Part shown: positions 21,627 to 33,219 of the stretch, piece by piece
Numbering within the stretch: position 1 is the stretch's first letter
How the letters are laid out: every line of letters starts with the position of its first letter
NCBI GenBank assembly: GCA_028554795.2
Contig: CM068841.1
Location: forward strand, 27,459,721-27,523,720
Length of the DNA: 64,000 nt
Source of the DNA: Sinohyriopsis cumingii
Lineage: Eukaryota; Mollusca; Bivalvia; Unionida; Unionidae
Direction: 5' to 3'
The notes under the pieces: model-generated
The model's input: only the letters and a program-made list of their open reading frames with translations
Database searches by the model: none
Told to the model about the DNA's origin: nothing
Made by a program: the position numbers and the translations under genes

Positions 21627-21997
21627 ATGAATTGGGGTACACCGGCCAAGGAGACGGGAAGCAAGGGAACAGCAGTGGCTACGAAAGTAATACAGACCTA
21701 CTTCCAGAAGTGGTTGATTTTAATTGGGATTTAGCGGATTTTGTTTCTTCGCAAGAATTTGTTCCGATGCCAGTACCTTCGCCACCTTCTCCTTCTTTAC
21801 CAGACGTGGAGAATTTTAAACAGAGACAGAAAAAAGAATTGGATTATTTTTATAACAGTAGAAGGAATCAGAACAAGCTATTTTCTTTCAACAGCGACAG
21901 CGAGAAGAAGAAGAAGCACGAAGGAAACGACAGGAAGAAGCAGAAGAGAAGAAACAAAGCATATGAAAGAAGAAGAACAGTGAAAGCTGCACGGTAA
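21627..21997 (+). pseudogene. Gln/Lys-rich accessory gene of copy B, frameshifted
   Basis: Homologue of 45709-46266. The ATG at 21627 reads only a few matching residues before the frame changes. The matching reading (NTDLLPEVVDFNWDLADFVSSQEFVP, in short) lies in the frame open from 21632 to 21997 and ends early. Downstream homology (LRSLKQMYQTSL, then GLGRGKGLRQLK-like) continues to about 22230 in other frames. CCTATATAGACG at about 21557 is the likely TATA box. Confidence 0.7.
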
Positions 21998-22266
21998 CGG
22001 TACTTTTAGACATTTTAGCAGAGTTAAGGAGTCTGAAACAAATGTATCAGACTTCTTTATTACGACCCAAGAGAAAAAGACCTTCCCGAGCTATTCAACC
22101 CTGTTCTGTTACTACGCATGCGATACTAACCCTAGTGATTTCTACCAAATTATCATAAACAAGAGCCAGTCCAGAAATAGGTCTTGGCCGTGGCAAAGGC
22201 TTAAGGCAGTTAAAGATGATTACGACCCGGTCCTGAGTTTATTTCTTAAACAAACAAATACCCAAC

Positions 22267-22304
22267 GGTCCTTTTCAGGGCCACCCACTTCTTTCGAAAA
22301 GAGA
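22267..22304 (+). terminator. Histone-type 3' end, copy B Gln-rich gene
   Basis: GGTCCTTTTCAGGGCC at 22267-22282, followed by ACCCA, then TTTCGAAAAGAGAT. One G-U pair replaces G-C in the stem. Same position relative to its gene as 46288 in copy C. Confidence 0.8.
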
Positions 22305-22547
22305 TAGTATTTCAATTGCCAAAATCAATTAAAACTCAAAACCCTTTTTTATCCCATAATTTATGTGTGTGAGTGTTGGTCCATATTCTAAAAATCAAAA
22401 CCAAGAGACACTTAATTTTTCTGCTTTGTCTATTCTGGTACAAATTTTACAATCCAATTCACAACACAACACTTTAAAAAAAGATCGTTTGTTTTCTGAT
22501 TTCTTTACTTTCACATGTTTTTTCTCCTCTTCGTCTTCACTTTCTCC

Positions 22548-22955
22548 TCATCGTCTTTTCTTCTCATTATTCTCTTTCTGCATGTGAATGGGTTCTTCCT
22601 GTGGGGATTGTCCCTCCTCTTCTCCCTGTTCTGAACCGCTGTCTTGTTCTTGCTCCTGTTGTTTCTTAAGGCATTCTGAAGACCGATGTCCTTTTTCATG
22701 ACAATGATAACAGGTATCTTGACTTTTGTCTCTTCTAGCACCAGTTTTGCTTTTTTGACGGTCTGGACACTCCGAAGGCCAATGTCCTTTCTTCTTACAG
22801 ATATAGCAAGTATCTTGAATTTTATCTCGAAAGGAGGGTTTGTTTGAAGACAATTTACTTATGACACCTCGCAAAGCACTGATCAAAAGTTCGAACTGTG
22901 AAATAAATATTGGAAGGGAAGTCACACACCCTTTATGTATACGCTGGTCTGACAT
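22548..22955 (-). CDS. CCHC zinc-knuckle protein, copy B (135 aa)
   Basis: Open reading from an ATG at 22955. Two knuckles: CYICKKKGHWPSEC and CYHCHEKGHRSSEC, then an acidic Gln/Glu tail. It converges with the Gln-rich gene. The TATA-like GTATACATAAAG lies inside the first codons, so translation may begin further in than 22955. The partner in copy C is at 46557-46988. Probably binds single-stranded nucleic acid, as cellular and gag-like CCHC proteins do. Confidence 0.6.
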   Translation of the reverse strand: MSDQRIHKGCVTSLPIFISQFELLISALRGVISKLSSNKPSFRDKIQDTCYICKKKGHWPSECPDRQKSKTGARRDKSQDTCYHCHEKGHRSSECLKKQQEQEQDSGSEQGEEEGQSPQEEPIHMQKENNEKKRR

Positions 22956-23098
22956 TTATATAAAGTGACCAATAGCGTTTTAAATCTTGTCATTTGACTT
23001 TTTGCAGTCAAGCTGAAACGATCGCATAAATTAGTGAAGAAAGGGAAGAACGTAAGAGGCAGAAACGTGATTTATCGCCTCGTACAGTAGCTGAAGTC

Positions 23099-26000
23099 TT
23101 GGCACAAATTCATGCCAGTGATTTTGAAGATGACATGAGTAAGCCAGAATCCAAGCCCAGAAAATCTACACCCAGCCAATGTTCATACCCATTAGGAAAC
23201 CCTGAAAAGTATTACAACATTCGAGTGACAGAAAAGCGCTCCTCTAGAAAATCTAGAACTACGGCTTACACCTACACGGTGATGTTTAAAGATTTCAAGT
23301 CTAACGTACCATTGGCGAAAACAGAGGGTTTCATCACAGAGGTGTGGGATTCTTTGTTAACCACTCTGGAACGCCAATGTCAAGCCAAAGAAGACGATCG
23401 TTTGAGACTTTCCATTCATCACGACAGTCTGAAATCCCCTGTTTGGATCCAATTTAGCAGCCCAGCAGAAGTTATACCGTCCAAAGTCATCGACAAGATT
23501 CAACACGCTCAACAATTCAACGACAGGTTTCACATCACCGATGGAAAAACCACACTGTTTATGACCCACATCTCTCCCCCCAAGGGGACCGGATGCAAAA
23601 AGGTGTTATTGGTGGATAACATTAGTAGCACTAAAAAGAGCCTCATCCAAATTACCAACCCTCAAAACCAGATATGTTTAGCCCGTGCCATCGTAGTGGG
23701 ACGAACGTATGCCAACAGGAGCGACACGGTAGAGTGGAAAAGATCTGGAAAACTATTCAACGATCGGACCGAGCAAAACAAAGAAATGAAGCAGAACTTA
23801 TGTTACAACAAACAGGGCTATCCAAAGACAAACCCTGTGGTGTTCCTGAAACGCAAAAATTGCAAGACGTCATGACTCTACGCTACACCTTGAACGTACA
23901 CCCGCAAGAAGTGCGCGGACCTCTATTGTTTCGGGGGAAATATTTCAAAGACGGAAAATATATTGACGTCTATCATCGTTGAGCATTTTGATACCATTAC
24001 CAGTATCAACGGATTCCTGGGATACAGTTATTACTGTGAGAAATGTGACTATGGCTATACCAATCGAGAGCAACACAAGGATTGTTGATCGAAATGCTCA
24101 GGATGTTTGGCCTCTCAACCCTATCTGGGCTAAGGACAACCACAAGTGCATTGCCCTGCTTGTCAACGCATTTTTGTCAGTCCAACCTGTTACCAGCAAC
24201 ATCTGAAGACACAATGTTCACAGCAGATAAGTACTTCACAACTGCTGCCATTGTGCCAAGGCACACGTATCTTCAGGAAAGAAACGATGTTTCATTTGTT
24301 AAGAAATCGTGGACTTGGAACACCAATGCTACATTAAAAAATACCAACCACATCTAAAGAAGAAGATGACCAGAAGAAAGGCATTTTCATCTTTTCGATT
24401 TCGAATCCATGCAAGGGACTGGCATTCACATTCATAATTTCTGCGTGGCTCATCAGCGTTCGAAAAGTGCATCCAAGAACCTATCTTTTGTCATTGCCCT
24501 CACCGCAGCAATATTCCTGGAGTACGTGAAAAAATCTTTCGGGGACTGAACACGCTAGCCGAGTTTGAACAGTTGATCTTAGAGCCCATCGACGAGAATT
24601 GGAGCCAAGAGGACATCAAACGATACGGATATTGTCATCGCCATGCCACAGTAATGTCTCACAATTTCTCGGCTTACGATGAACAGTTTCTAGTGAGATA
24701 CTATACGGAACAAGGCACCGAACGTCTTAAATTGACTTTGAAAGGATATAAAATATTTTACGTGCAAGTGGGACAAGTACAGTTTAAAGATTGGATGAGT
24801 TTTTGTTTTTGGCCATGCCTTTGAGTTGAATGCCTAAAACGTTTGGAATGACAGAAATGACCAAAGGCTACTTTGCACACTTTTTCAATACCGAATCCAA
24901 TCAAGACGCCGTTCTACCCCATTTGCCCGAGGTTCACGACTACGACCCCGACAACATGCGTACCGAACAACAATAAGCTTTCTATGCTTAGTACCAGGCT
25001 CACGCTTTGAACCCCTTCGACTTCCAGGAAGAAATGTTAAGGTACTGTCGTTCCGATGTGGACATCTTACGACGTTGTTGTGGAAAATTTCGAGAACTGT
25101 TCATAGAACACGGAGGTGGGTTCGATCCTTTGAAAGAACCCTGCACCATTGCCACAGCATGCTATTTAGTGTTCCGCCAATGATTCATGCCAGAAAACAC
25201 CCTGGCTGTCATTAGTCCTCAAACGACCAACTTTGTCAAACGCCAATACTCGGTCAAATCCCTAAGCTGGCTACATTACTTGTGCGACAAGGAATACAAA
25301 TGGATTCAGCACCGCTCGCAACGGAGGAGGCGAAAAGACCATCGGAACGTATTCCGTGGATGGTTGGGATTTAGAAAACCCCAAAATCGTGTACGGGTTT
25401 AACGCATCCTTATTTCACGGATTTCCCCTCTGCTACCCTGAACGTAACACTAAAAATCAGTTTTTACAACGAACCATGGAAGACTTATACGTGATCACTT
25501 GTCACAAGCGTTTGAAGTTTGAACAGCAAGCATACCAAATGGTGGAAATGTGGGAACACCGTTTGAAAACCGACCCCGAGTTTAAATGAATCGTGGACAG
25601 TTACAAGTTGATGGACCTACTAAACCTGAGGGATAATTTGTACGGCGGGCGAACGAATGTCACTTGTTTGCTGTACCAAGTCGGCGAGGATAATGGAGAA
25701 GAAATCAAATACTTGGACGTGTGTTCGCTGTATCCTTACGTGTGCAAATATTGTCACTTTCCTGCAGGGCAGCCGCAATTGCTGACGGAACACTTAGACT
25801 TGGACAACATTCGACAATACAAAGGCTTGATGAAGTGAAATGTCTTGCCTCCCACCGACTTTAACCATTCCATGTTACCTCACCATTGCCAAGGAAAACT
25901 GGTGTTTCCCTTGTGTCGTACTTGTGCCGAAACGTGTAACCAAGATCAGCCTTGTCAACACACTCAAGAAGAACGCGCCTTGACGTGAACGTGGGTCGGC

Positions 26001-26976
26001 GTGGAATTATTTAAAGCTCTGGACATGGAATACAAACTGTTAGAAGTGTAAGAAAATTACCACTTTCCCAAGACACCAAAATACCACAAGGGCGACAGAC
26101 TACGTGGATGCCTTTATGAAACTAAAACAAGAAGGTAGCAGCTATCCTTCCTGGTGCCACACTCCTGAAGATTAAAAGACATTCAAAGAGCAGGAAGGCA
26201 CCACTTTAGACCACATCGAGAAATACGAAGGCAGGCAATCGTTGCCAAAGTGATGTCAAATTACTTGTGGGGCAAAATGGAACAACGACCGCGTTTACCC
26301 AAGACACAGTAATTGACAGAACCTTCCCGGTACTTTCAGATGATTCACGACAAAACCAAATAAATGAAACATCTAGACATCGTTCGGGAGGATATGATCT
26401 TAGTCAATTACGATGAAAATCTAGACTTCGTAGAAGCCGACGAATTTGGAAATATCATCATTGCGGCTTACGTGACATCCCATGCTCGCTTAAAATTGTA
26501 CGAAGCTTTAGAACTGTTAGGTGATCGCGTCCTGTACTTTGACACGGACATTTACATCTACATTGATAACCCGGGTCAGCGTCACCCTGACATCGCAGGA
26601 GACCGTTTAGGAGCCTTGACAGACGAACACCCCACGAGAAGATTTTAAGTTTTGCTAGTGGCGGTCCAAACATTGCGGATACGAATACCGGGACAAACAA
26701 GAAGAAGAGCATACGGAGTGTAAAGTGAAAGGATTGACTGTCAATTGTCGCACCAGTCGAGTGGTAAACTTTGGGGTATTTAAATACGCCTTGCAGTCTG
26801 GAGAAGATGGAAACTTTAAAGTGAGCACCCACGAACCGAACAAGATTGTACGTTTACCAACTCACCAAATCGTTAGTCGACCCTTAGTAAAGCTGGGTCA
26901 AATCGTGTACCAGAAGCGAGTGCAGATTCCCAATCACTTCATAAAAAATGGTTCCAAGAGGATGACTTCGCCATAG
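23099..26976 (+). pseudogene. Family B DNA polymerase of copy B, many stops
   Basis: Aligns along its length with the copy C polymerase (47250-51197). Open pieces include 23099-23875, 25593-25838 and 26364-26648. Polymerase motif A (DVCSLYPYV) survives near 25720. In motif C the Ser of DTDS is replaced, giving DTDIY near 26540. Stops fall throughout and short deletions are present, e.g. around 26095. Not functional. Confidence 0.85.
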
Positions 26977-26999
26977 CAATAATCGAGTGAGAGATCCAA

Positions 27000-27336
27000 T
27001 GAGAACTCCAAGTTCAAACCCTACCATTTTCTGGTCTTCTTGCCTGACTATTGTGATTGTGTCCGTCGATTCAAGACGTTTCAAAAATGGCATACGGATA
27101 GAGAAGGATTACTTACCTCGAATGTATTAGCTAGAACAAGATTTGTCTACTTGGTACCTGAGACTGGATTGGGATACGAAGTACAGTGTTTCAGTTGTGG
27201 CCTGAAGTTACGCATGGGGCAACATATCTATAAAGATTCAGCTATTCTGGAACATACTCGATGGTCTCCGCGCTGTCCTTACCTTTCTATGGCATTCCAC
27301 CTATCACACTGCGTTACATTTATGACGGTACCTTAG
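27000..27336 (+). pseudogene. BIR-domain (IAP-like) gene fragment 1, copy B
   Basis: A single BIR domain is readable: an RRFKTFQKW start, then YEVQCFSCGLKL and EHTRWSPRCPYL, giving the zinc pattern C-x2-C ... H ... C of baculovirus IAP repeats. These proteins block apoptosis by binding caspases or their activators. No RING is seen after it. It follows the polymerase and is absent from copy C. The start of the gene is unclear, and the frame exits BIR sequence after about 27290. Confidence 0.75.
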
Positions 27337-27496
27337 AGAAGGTAGTACCGTTGTCCAGGAAGAAAAAAAGGAAGACTTCCGAAACTAGACATAAAAAGGA
27401 ACGGTGTACAAGCTCGAGACTTCATTACGGCTAGTATAAAAAGGGACAAAGTCCAAGACCGATAGTTCATTGCCACTACCAAGACCAAGCGAGGAA

Positions 27497-28100
27497 GATG
27501 AATCCTTTTAAACAGACATCATTTAATTTCGGTTATTCTCACGTGGAGTCCGATGCTGTATCTTGCGATGAGAGCAATACAGTAAAGCATCATGGGAACT
27601 GAGTTATCACTACTACTACCACTACACCTACCATGGAAAGTGATGCATTGTGTCAAACCTGATGGTCGCGAAAGCGATGTCACTCGTTATCGTGGACTCG
27701 TTACTGGTTTTCATTGTCCATGTCAACGTTCACGTGAGGCCATGCGTCTACCACCCTATTCATGTCATCCACCAATGAGCAAACTCCTGTCGATATCACA
27801 CTGCCCTCATCGAAACGAACCTGTGAAAGATGAATATTCGTTCCCTGTGCTTTTACCTGAATACTGCGACTTTGAAAATCGTTTTCAATCCTTCCAAGGA
27901 AAATGGCCTAAATATCTGGGAGGACCTACCCCTGAAGAATTAGACTGAGCCGGATTTTTCTACTTGGGCGAAGGGGATAAAGTCAAGTGCTTCAGTTGTG
28001 GTGTGTCACTGGTGTACAGTGGGAACAGCAATATTCGGTATACCTGGAACATGCTCGATGGTCTCCGTATTGTCACTACCTACATTTACTGGAACCAAGT
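27497..28100 (+). pseudogene. BIR-domain (IAP-like) gene fragment 2, copy B
   Basis: Starts with an ATG at 27497 whose first codons (MNPFK) match the remnant at 51231 in copy C. After frameshifts the BIR reading appears: PEYCDFENRFQSFQGKWP, then a stop at 27946, then GFFYLGEGDKVKCFSCGVSL. The zinc-binding end (WNMLDG) is degraded. A TATA-like GTATAAAAAGG lies at about 27434. A second BIR in the same block suggests one two-BIR gene or two tandem genes. Confidence 0.7.
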
Positions 28101-28199
28101 TATTGAAGTGACATACCATGTCGTTTAATAAACCAGATTAGCTAGAGTCAAACGTTACACCGCCAAACCCAGTATTTAAACCCCATTTCAAAATAATAG

Positions 28200-29011
28200 T
28201 CAAGTATTACCAAACGATCTGCAAGAGACGATCTACAAGGAAGGTTGGCAGGAACCTGCCAGAGCAAAATCTCAATGGGTGACTGTATAACTTTTGTGCC
28301 GAGAAATTCACAAGAGGAAAGTGAAAAAAGTCAACAAACGGATCAGAGTTTTCTTGGTCAAGTGTGCGTTCACCCTATTTTTTTCCTTTAGACCGTTTAT
28401 TTTATTGACATTCTTGATCGTTACCCTGAATGTCAGTCGCCAGAAATTACTATGTTCATTACTTTCGTTCTTGGAGAAGATTTTAAACAGGATAATACTG
28501 TATGACATGATCATAGATACTGTATAAGAGAACATTCGTGGTCTGCCTATGGAGTTGAGAGAACGCATTTACCGAGAGTTGGTCAAAATACAAATGAAAC
28601 GCAAACTCAAAATCATTTCTCGATTTTTAAATTATGCTCTTTTCCAGAGTATAAGAAGGCTGATTATGGGAGGACACTACTTCAGTTACAAATATAATCG
28701 AGGCTATTGGCCATGACCCAGTGATTCCAAAGGAGGACATGATCATGGATACTTTACAAGAGAACATTCGGGGCTTGCCTGTAGAGTTGAGAGAACGCAT
28801 TTACCGAGAGATGGTCAAAATACAAGTAAAACGTAAAGAACAATTGCATCCGTTATGTCACCGATGTTTAAACCACTGGTACATGAATGCTATAAGAGGA
28901 CTGATTCATTTGAAAACCTTCCAGTGGTCAGACCTTGTTCAGCTGTTCGTGGACGAGAAGGATCGGTATGTTAATGACTTTTTTTACTACGAGTTACACA
29001 TACTGCAATGA
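28200..29011 (+). pseudogene. Tandem LPxELRExIY-repeat gene, F-box-like, copy B
   Basis: Three related segments: LPNDLQETIYKE (about 28207), LPMELRERIYRELV (about 28540) and LPVELRERIYREMV (28757). The last lies in an open 28721-29011 frame, with an ATG at 28739, that also has LCHRCLNHWY. The LP-x-E-L-R pattern resembles the start of F-box and related motifs, which recruit targets to SCF ubiquitin ligases, but it is too short to be sure. Absent from copy C. Confidence 0.45.
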
Positions 29012-29279
29012 ATTCCAGAAGAAGAGTTGGAGGATCACCAAAATCTTTTACACAACATAAACTTAGTTGAAGAGGAAGCTTCTGAACAAACTGTGATGTG
29101 TATGTTAGTGACTGAACCATTTAGATTCGCTACTGGGGTACGATTATCTCAGTGCTGAAAGTACATTTATTACTTCCGAAAAAAAGGGTATAAAAACAGG
29201 CGACGACGCGACGACCTATCACTCGTGATACAACCTATTCCGTGAAAGAAAATCAATGACACTATTCAAACAGCGGAAG

Positions 29280-29948
29280 TTTGCCAACACTTATTACGAG
29301 AACTGTGTCCATTCAATTGGGGATTTCGTTTACCAGTCGATTCCTTGTGGACTCAATACGATTACTACATGTCATAAAAATAAAACATGAAATTGGTTCC
29401 TTTAAATGTCCACGAGAAACTCATTTTGCTCAAGTCCTGGCCTTTACATCTGGATACATTTGGACCATATCCGGGAAAAAAGATTCGTCAGCTTTTAGGT
29501 ACCAAAGATGTGTGTGTAGCTTGTGACTTACAACCTCACTGGACAGATGTACGTAACTGGAGAAATACGGGTTTTGAGGCTTGGACCCAGGAAGTGGCCT
29601 ATTATGCTCAACAATTGTGATCCTCCATTCAAACTTTCAAGGAAAAAAGTCACTTTTAAACCTGTGTTAGTGACAGTGCCGGAAGAATCCATCACCGAGG
29701 ACAGCCACTCCCTTCAGGACAGGACTATCATAGACATTCCTGAAAGACCATTTAGGGAGGACACTTGTGTGACATTACCTCATGTAGAGACTGTAAGAAC
29801 ATTACACACTGTCCCTAGGACATCTTGCTTACCAAAAACATGTACAGAGACTTGTTCATATTCCTCTTTGATCATTTTGATGTATTTATATTTGTGGAAC
29901 AAAAACATTTCGTTTTTATGTATTTTTGTCTTTCTTGTTTATTTTTAA
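29280..29948 (+). pseudogene. Accessory membrane-anchored protein, possibly ending a BIR gene, copy B
   Basis: Two open pieces. The first (29387-29620) has VCVACDLQPHW, weakly like the zinc knuckle of a BIR domain. The second (29523-29948) has the PVLVTVPEES and RPFREDTCVTLP blocks shared with 51300-51420 of copy C, and ends in a hydrophobic C-terminal segment (SFLCIFVFLVYF), a likely membrane anchor. AATAAA at about 29954 gives a normal poly(A) end. Confidence 0.5.
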
Positions 29949-30030
29949 AAAATCAATAAACGAGTCCTGAAAAAAGTATAAAAACTCTTGCCTTGTCTGT
30001 CTTCGTGTCAAAAGTGACATTCCTTGTACT

Positions 30031-30746
30031 ATTGCTACCTCTGCTGTCTCTGCTCCCTATTCCTCCAGTTTCTTTTCAAAGTCATCGAAGAACACTTAGA
30101 TCGTGCTAGTAGTTGGGATGCCTTGTATCTTCGCCATCCCTTTAACATGTTAATTGCTGGGCCTAGCGGCTCAGGCAAGACTGAATTTGTGAAACATTTG
30201 ATCGAACATAAGCATCATTTGATCGATCGTGCACCTCAACGAATCGTGTAGTGTTACAAAGAGTCAAGATAAAGGCAAGGCAATTCCATCGTGTTTGTGG
30301 AAGGCATTCCTAGCGAAGACCACGGAATGGTGTCTGACCCCAGTCAAACACATCTGGTCATATTCGACGACATGTTAAGAGAAGACGAATAAGAAATTAA
30401 ACTCTGGTTTACTCGCAAAGGGCATCAACGTAATGCCAGTGTCATTTACATTACTCAAAATCTGTTTCAACAAAGTATAGCCCATCGCACCATCAGTATC
30501 AGTGCTCATTACGTGGTCTTTTTGAAAAGCCCTAGAGATAAATTGCAAGTGCAAGTCTTAGCCGAATAGTTAGGAACGCCTTCGCTAACTCAGGCGTAAG
30601 ACGATGCCACTCAAATCCCACATGCCTATCTACTCGTCGATTTGAAACCCACCACTCCCGATTATTTGCGATTTCGTACCCATCTGTTTCACCACTGGTG
30701 TCAAGACAGAGTACCTGTCCTGTACCCGTCACCGTCGTCGAATTAA
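30031..30746 (+). pseudogene. Packaging ATPase of copy B
   Basis: Aligns with 51663-52391. The start codon has become ATT. Walker A GPSGSGKTEF and the IFDDML Walker B are still readable, but stops fall at about 30249, 30389 and later. A TATA-like GTATAAAAAC lies about 50 bases upstream, as in copy C. Confidence 0.85.
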
Positions 30747-30777
30747 CCACTTGGGGTCTGTCTCACACAGAGTCAAC

Positions 30778-31710
30778 ATGACGTCCCTTCAGTCTCATCT
30801 TCCCGTCAAATTGATTCCTGCCTTGTATGGTATCGGTCGCGAAAATAATCCACAAATACGTGCTCGTGTCTTAGAATCCGGTCTCTAATAAGTCTTATGG
30901 TGGTTTATAGTGATAGCACGTTAATTACTGAAAGACATCATTCAGATTCCTCATCAAACCAAACACTTTTTTGACAGAAACAAAGTAGCCTTGATGCAAC
31001 TGGCCGATCCCCACATCGATACTCAAACCAAAAAGCAACTCATTTTGCAACGTGGAGGGAGTTGTTCTCTAGGAGGTGTCATCATTGGCTCCCTCTTAAA
31101 ATGGGATCTAATGCCCCCAAAATTCTCCCCAAGAAAAAAGCCACTTCCAAAAAAGCCAAACGAAGCCCAAAGAAGAAAAAGAACAACGGTGTCAAGACCA
31201 GGTCACAAACCCAGAAAAAGGAAAGTCCCCAGAAAAAGAAAATGAAAAGTCCTCAGAAACAGAAAAGCCCACAGAAAACTTCTACCCACAAGAGAGACAC
31301 TTCGACCAGGAGGCAACCTTACATTCGCATACCACGAACTGCAACAACGTTGACTGCGTCTACGGTAGCCTCAGATTTTTCCACTTCTCCGTTGTTGGTG
31401 ATGCCTGCCAAACTCAATTTGACACCCGTTCTTCCTCATTTGATGAAACAATAGAAACCCACGTCTCCAAGAACGTCTCCTCCAGCGAAGACACTCTCCT
31501 CTTCTTTAGCTGCAGTAGCAGCTGCTCACAAAGTACCTGCTCCAGAAATCAAAGTCCAAGAGAGATCGGGCATGATACATAGGTTACTGGATTTGTCCAA
31601 AACAAGAACTGTCCCGATTTAGTCCGTTGCGAAATCCCCTACAACGCGTGATGCCTGTCATCAAGTTGATACAACGTAAAGACAATCAGTGGCGACGCGT
31701 TCCAGTATAA
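30778..31710 (+). pseudogene. Basic SPKKK-type protein of copy B
   Basis: Homologue of 52458-53405, starting MTSLQSHLPVKLI as in copy C, with stops at about 30887 and 30907 and frameshifts from about 31110. The Lys/Pro-rich repeats (SPQKKK type) are visible at 31150-31280. Confidence 0.8.
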
Positions 31711-31766
31711 AAAAGCCTGAGACAAAGTAAGGGTATCAGTGTTTTTGTGCTCCTGAAGAACCAACG

Positions 31767-32156
31767 ATGTCACCCTCTGGAAAACATCCTTCTTCTAAAC
31801 CCAAACGAAAGAAAAGGAAAGGACTGCTTCATCATTATTCAAACATGGGGACATGTTGTCCGCCCTGTCGAAAGTTTCTCCACCATGCGAAAAAAACTTA
31901 TTCAAAAGATTTCATCGACGTCGTGTGCGAATGTTGTTTGAACGTCTTGAAAAGCATAGTATCTCTGTCTACACACCAGAAACAATGCTTAGCCAAACAT
32001 CGTCACTTTCTTCGCCAAATGGTTCAAAAGAAAATACCCATTCGTCAAAAGAAGAAGATGTTTTTACAACGTGGAGGAATTTTACCTCTGTTGTTAGGGG
32101 TCTTGTTGAACGGAGTATTTGGACCCATGCTGGGAGGACTCGTGGGAGCAACATGA
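31767..32156 (+). CDS. Conserved Polinton small protein with QRGG motif (129 aa), copy B
   Basis: Intact ORF from ATG at 31767. Basic N-terminus (KPKRKKRKG), a CxxC-type pair (CECCLNVL), a KHQKQCLAKH-like helix, then IPIRQKKKMFLQRGGILPLLL, in parts, and a Gly-rich hydrophobic end. The QRGG-plus-hydrophobic module recurs in Polinton and adintovirus small structural proteins. It is one of few intact copy B genes. Its single frame shows that the copy C version (53464-53848) is frameshifted. Confidence 0.65.
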   Translation: MSPSGKHPSSKPKRKKRKGLLHHYSNMGTCCPPCRKFLHHAKKTYSKDFIDVVCECCLNVLKSIVSLSTHQKQCLAKHRHFLRQMVQKKIPIRQKKKMFLQRGGILPLLLGVLLNGVFGPMLGGLVGAT

Positions 32157-32208
32157 AAAGGACCTCTGGGATCCAAACATCTCAGATGTGACCCTTGAAA
32201 TCGAACAG

Positions 32209-32575
32209 AAGGACGAAAATTAGCCTTAGTGCCTTACACACAACGGATGGAATACCCCCATTTGCCTCCCAATCTAAAATTTGACCGAGATTTCCCATTT
32301 ACAACACGAATTTCAGTCATTGACGAATCGCCACTATTTGTCTGAAACAGAAAAATCGCAAAAGTACGGTCAACTCTTGCAACGACTACAACTCTTTCAC
32401 CATAAAGCTTTAGACGAAACACCTCTACCCACTCTGAAAGATTTTAAGGCCTTGATGAAAAATCCATCACCCACACCACCACACCACCCGCAGTGGGCAT
32501 GAGAGACACATCCCCTCTAAAGGAAGAAGAGGTAATAGAAGTCTTTCAAACACCGTAAACAGCAACCAGTGACCC
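32209..32575 (+). pseudogene. Remnant of coiled-coil unknown gene, copy B
   Basis: Matches the first half of 53898-54533 (SETEKSQKYGQLLQRLQLFHHKAL, in short) but has lost the ATG and the second half. After about 32490 it runs into a deletion that also removed the whole integrase and membrane-protein genes. The sequence at 32575 joins directly to the 5' leader of the minor capsid gene. Confidence 0.75.
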
Positions 32576-32599
32576 CTCGGACAGCAGAACTCTGGAATT

Positions 32600-32945
32600 A
32601 TGGACAACCATAACCAATTTTACTTCACGTTGCCTAGTGACAATTCCATGGACATGTTTCCCAATAACACTTTTTGTTGTTACACGGCCAAATTACCTCA
32701 GGCCATCCAATTAGATCATGAAGCCCATTGGGAAGTGGCTTTGGTGGAAATAATTAACTCGACACAAGTTCTCAATATCCTTCCAAATCAATTTTTTTAC
32801 GGTCGAAGTTCATGACGAGCAAATGCAAAAGTACTTGAATACCCATGTAGATTATATAATGAAAACACATAATGTACAAACTAAAAAATGGACATATCAC
32901 TTGATAATTCCCCATGGCTATTATTTTAGCGGTCAACATTTGGTG
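32600..32945 (+). pseudogene. Minor capsid protein fragment, copy B
   Basis: ATG at 32600. The first 70 codons match 56092-56300 (FYFTLPSDNSMDMFPNNTFC). It is then disrupted, and ends at 32945 at the site matching copy C base 56447, where a deletion of about 2 kb begins. Confidence 0.8.
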
Positions 32946-33213
32946 AAGCCACCCGACAGTTAGGGTCCAACACCAGTCACGGCATTTTGTACGACGATTA
33001 TGCAGGAAGTTATGCTTTGTGTGCTTTTCATTTCACTCCAGACCAAGGCAGCGAAGAGGGACATTTCCACCCTATAAAACCCGGCCAGATTCGTGTGGAA
33101 CTTCAGTTTGCAAATCCACTACACCCAGATAACACATTGAATGTGATCCTGTATGCCTAATTCGATAATACGATATAAATCAACAGTTTGAGAGAAGTCA
33201 TTCTAGACTATTA
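32946..33213 (+). pseudogene. C-terminal remnant of major capsid gene, copy B
   Basis: The junction with the minor capsid is abrupt. Sequence from here matches copy C 58493-58754 (NTSHGI, FTPDQGSEEGHFHPIKPGQIRVELQF in parts). The stop-to-ATG spacing to the next gene is the same as in copy C. Confidence 0.8.
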
Positions 33214-33219
33214 GAAGCG

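Noticed and set aside
21118-22304. Hairpins as rho-independent bacterial terminators
   Set aside because: There is no following U run, the loop and flanks are specific to histone mRNA, and the DNA is eukaryotic.
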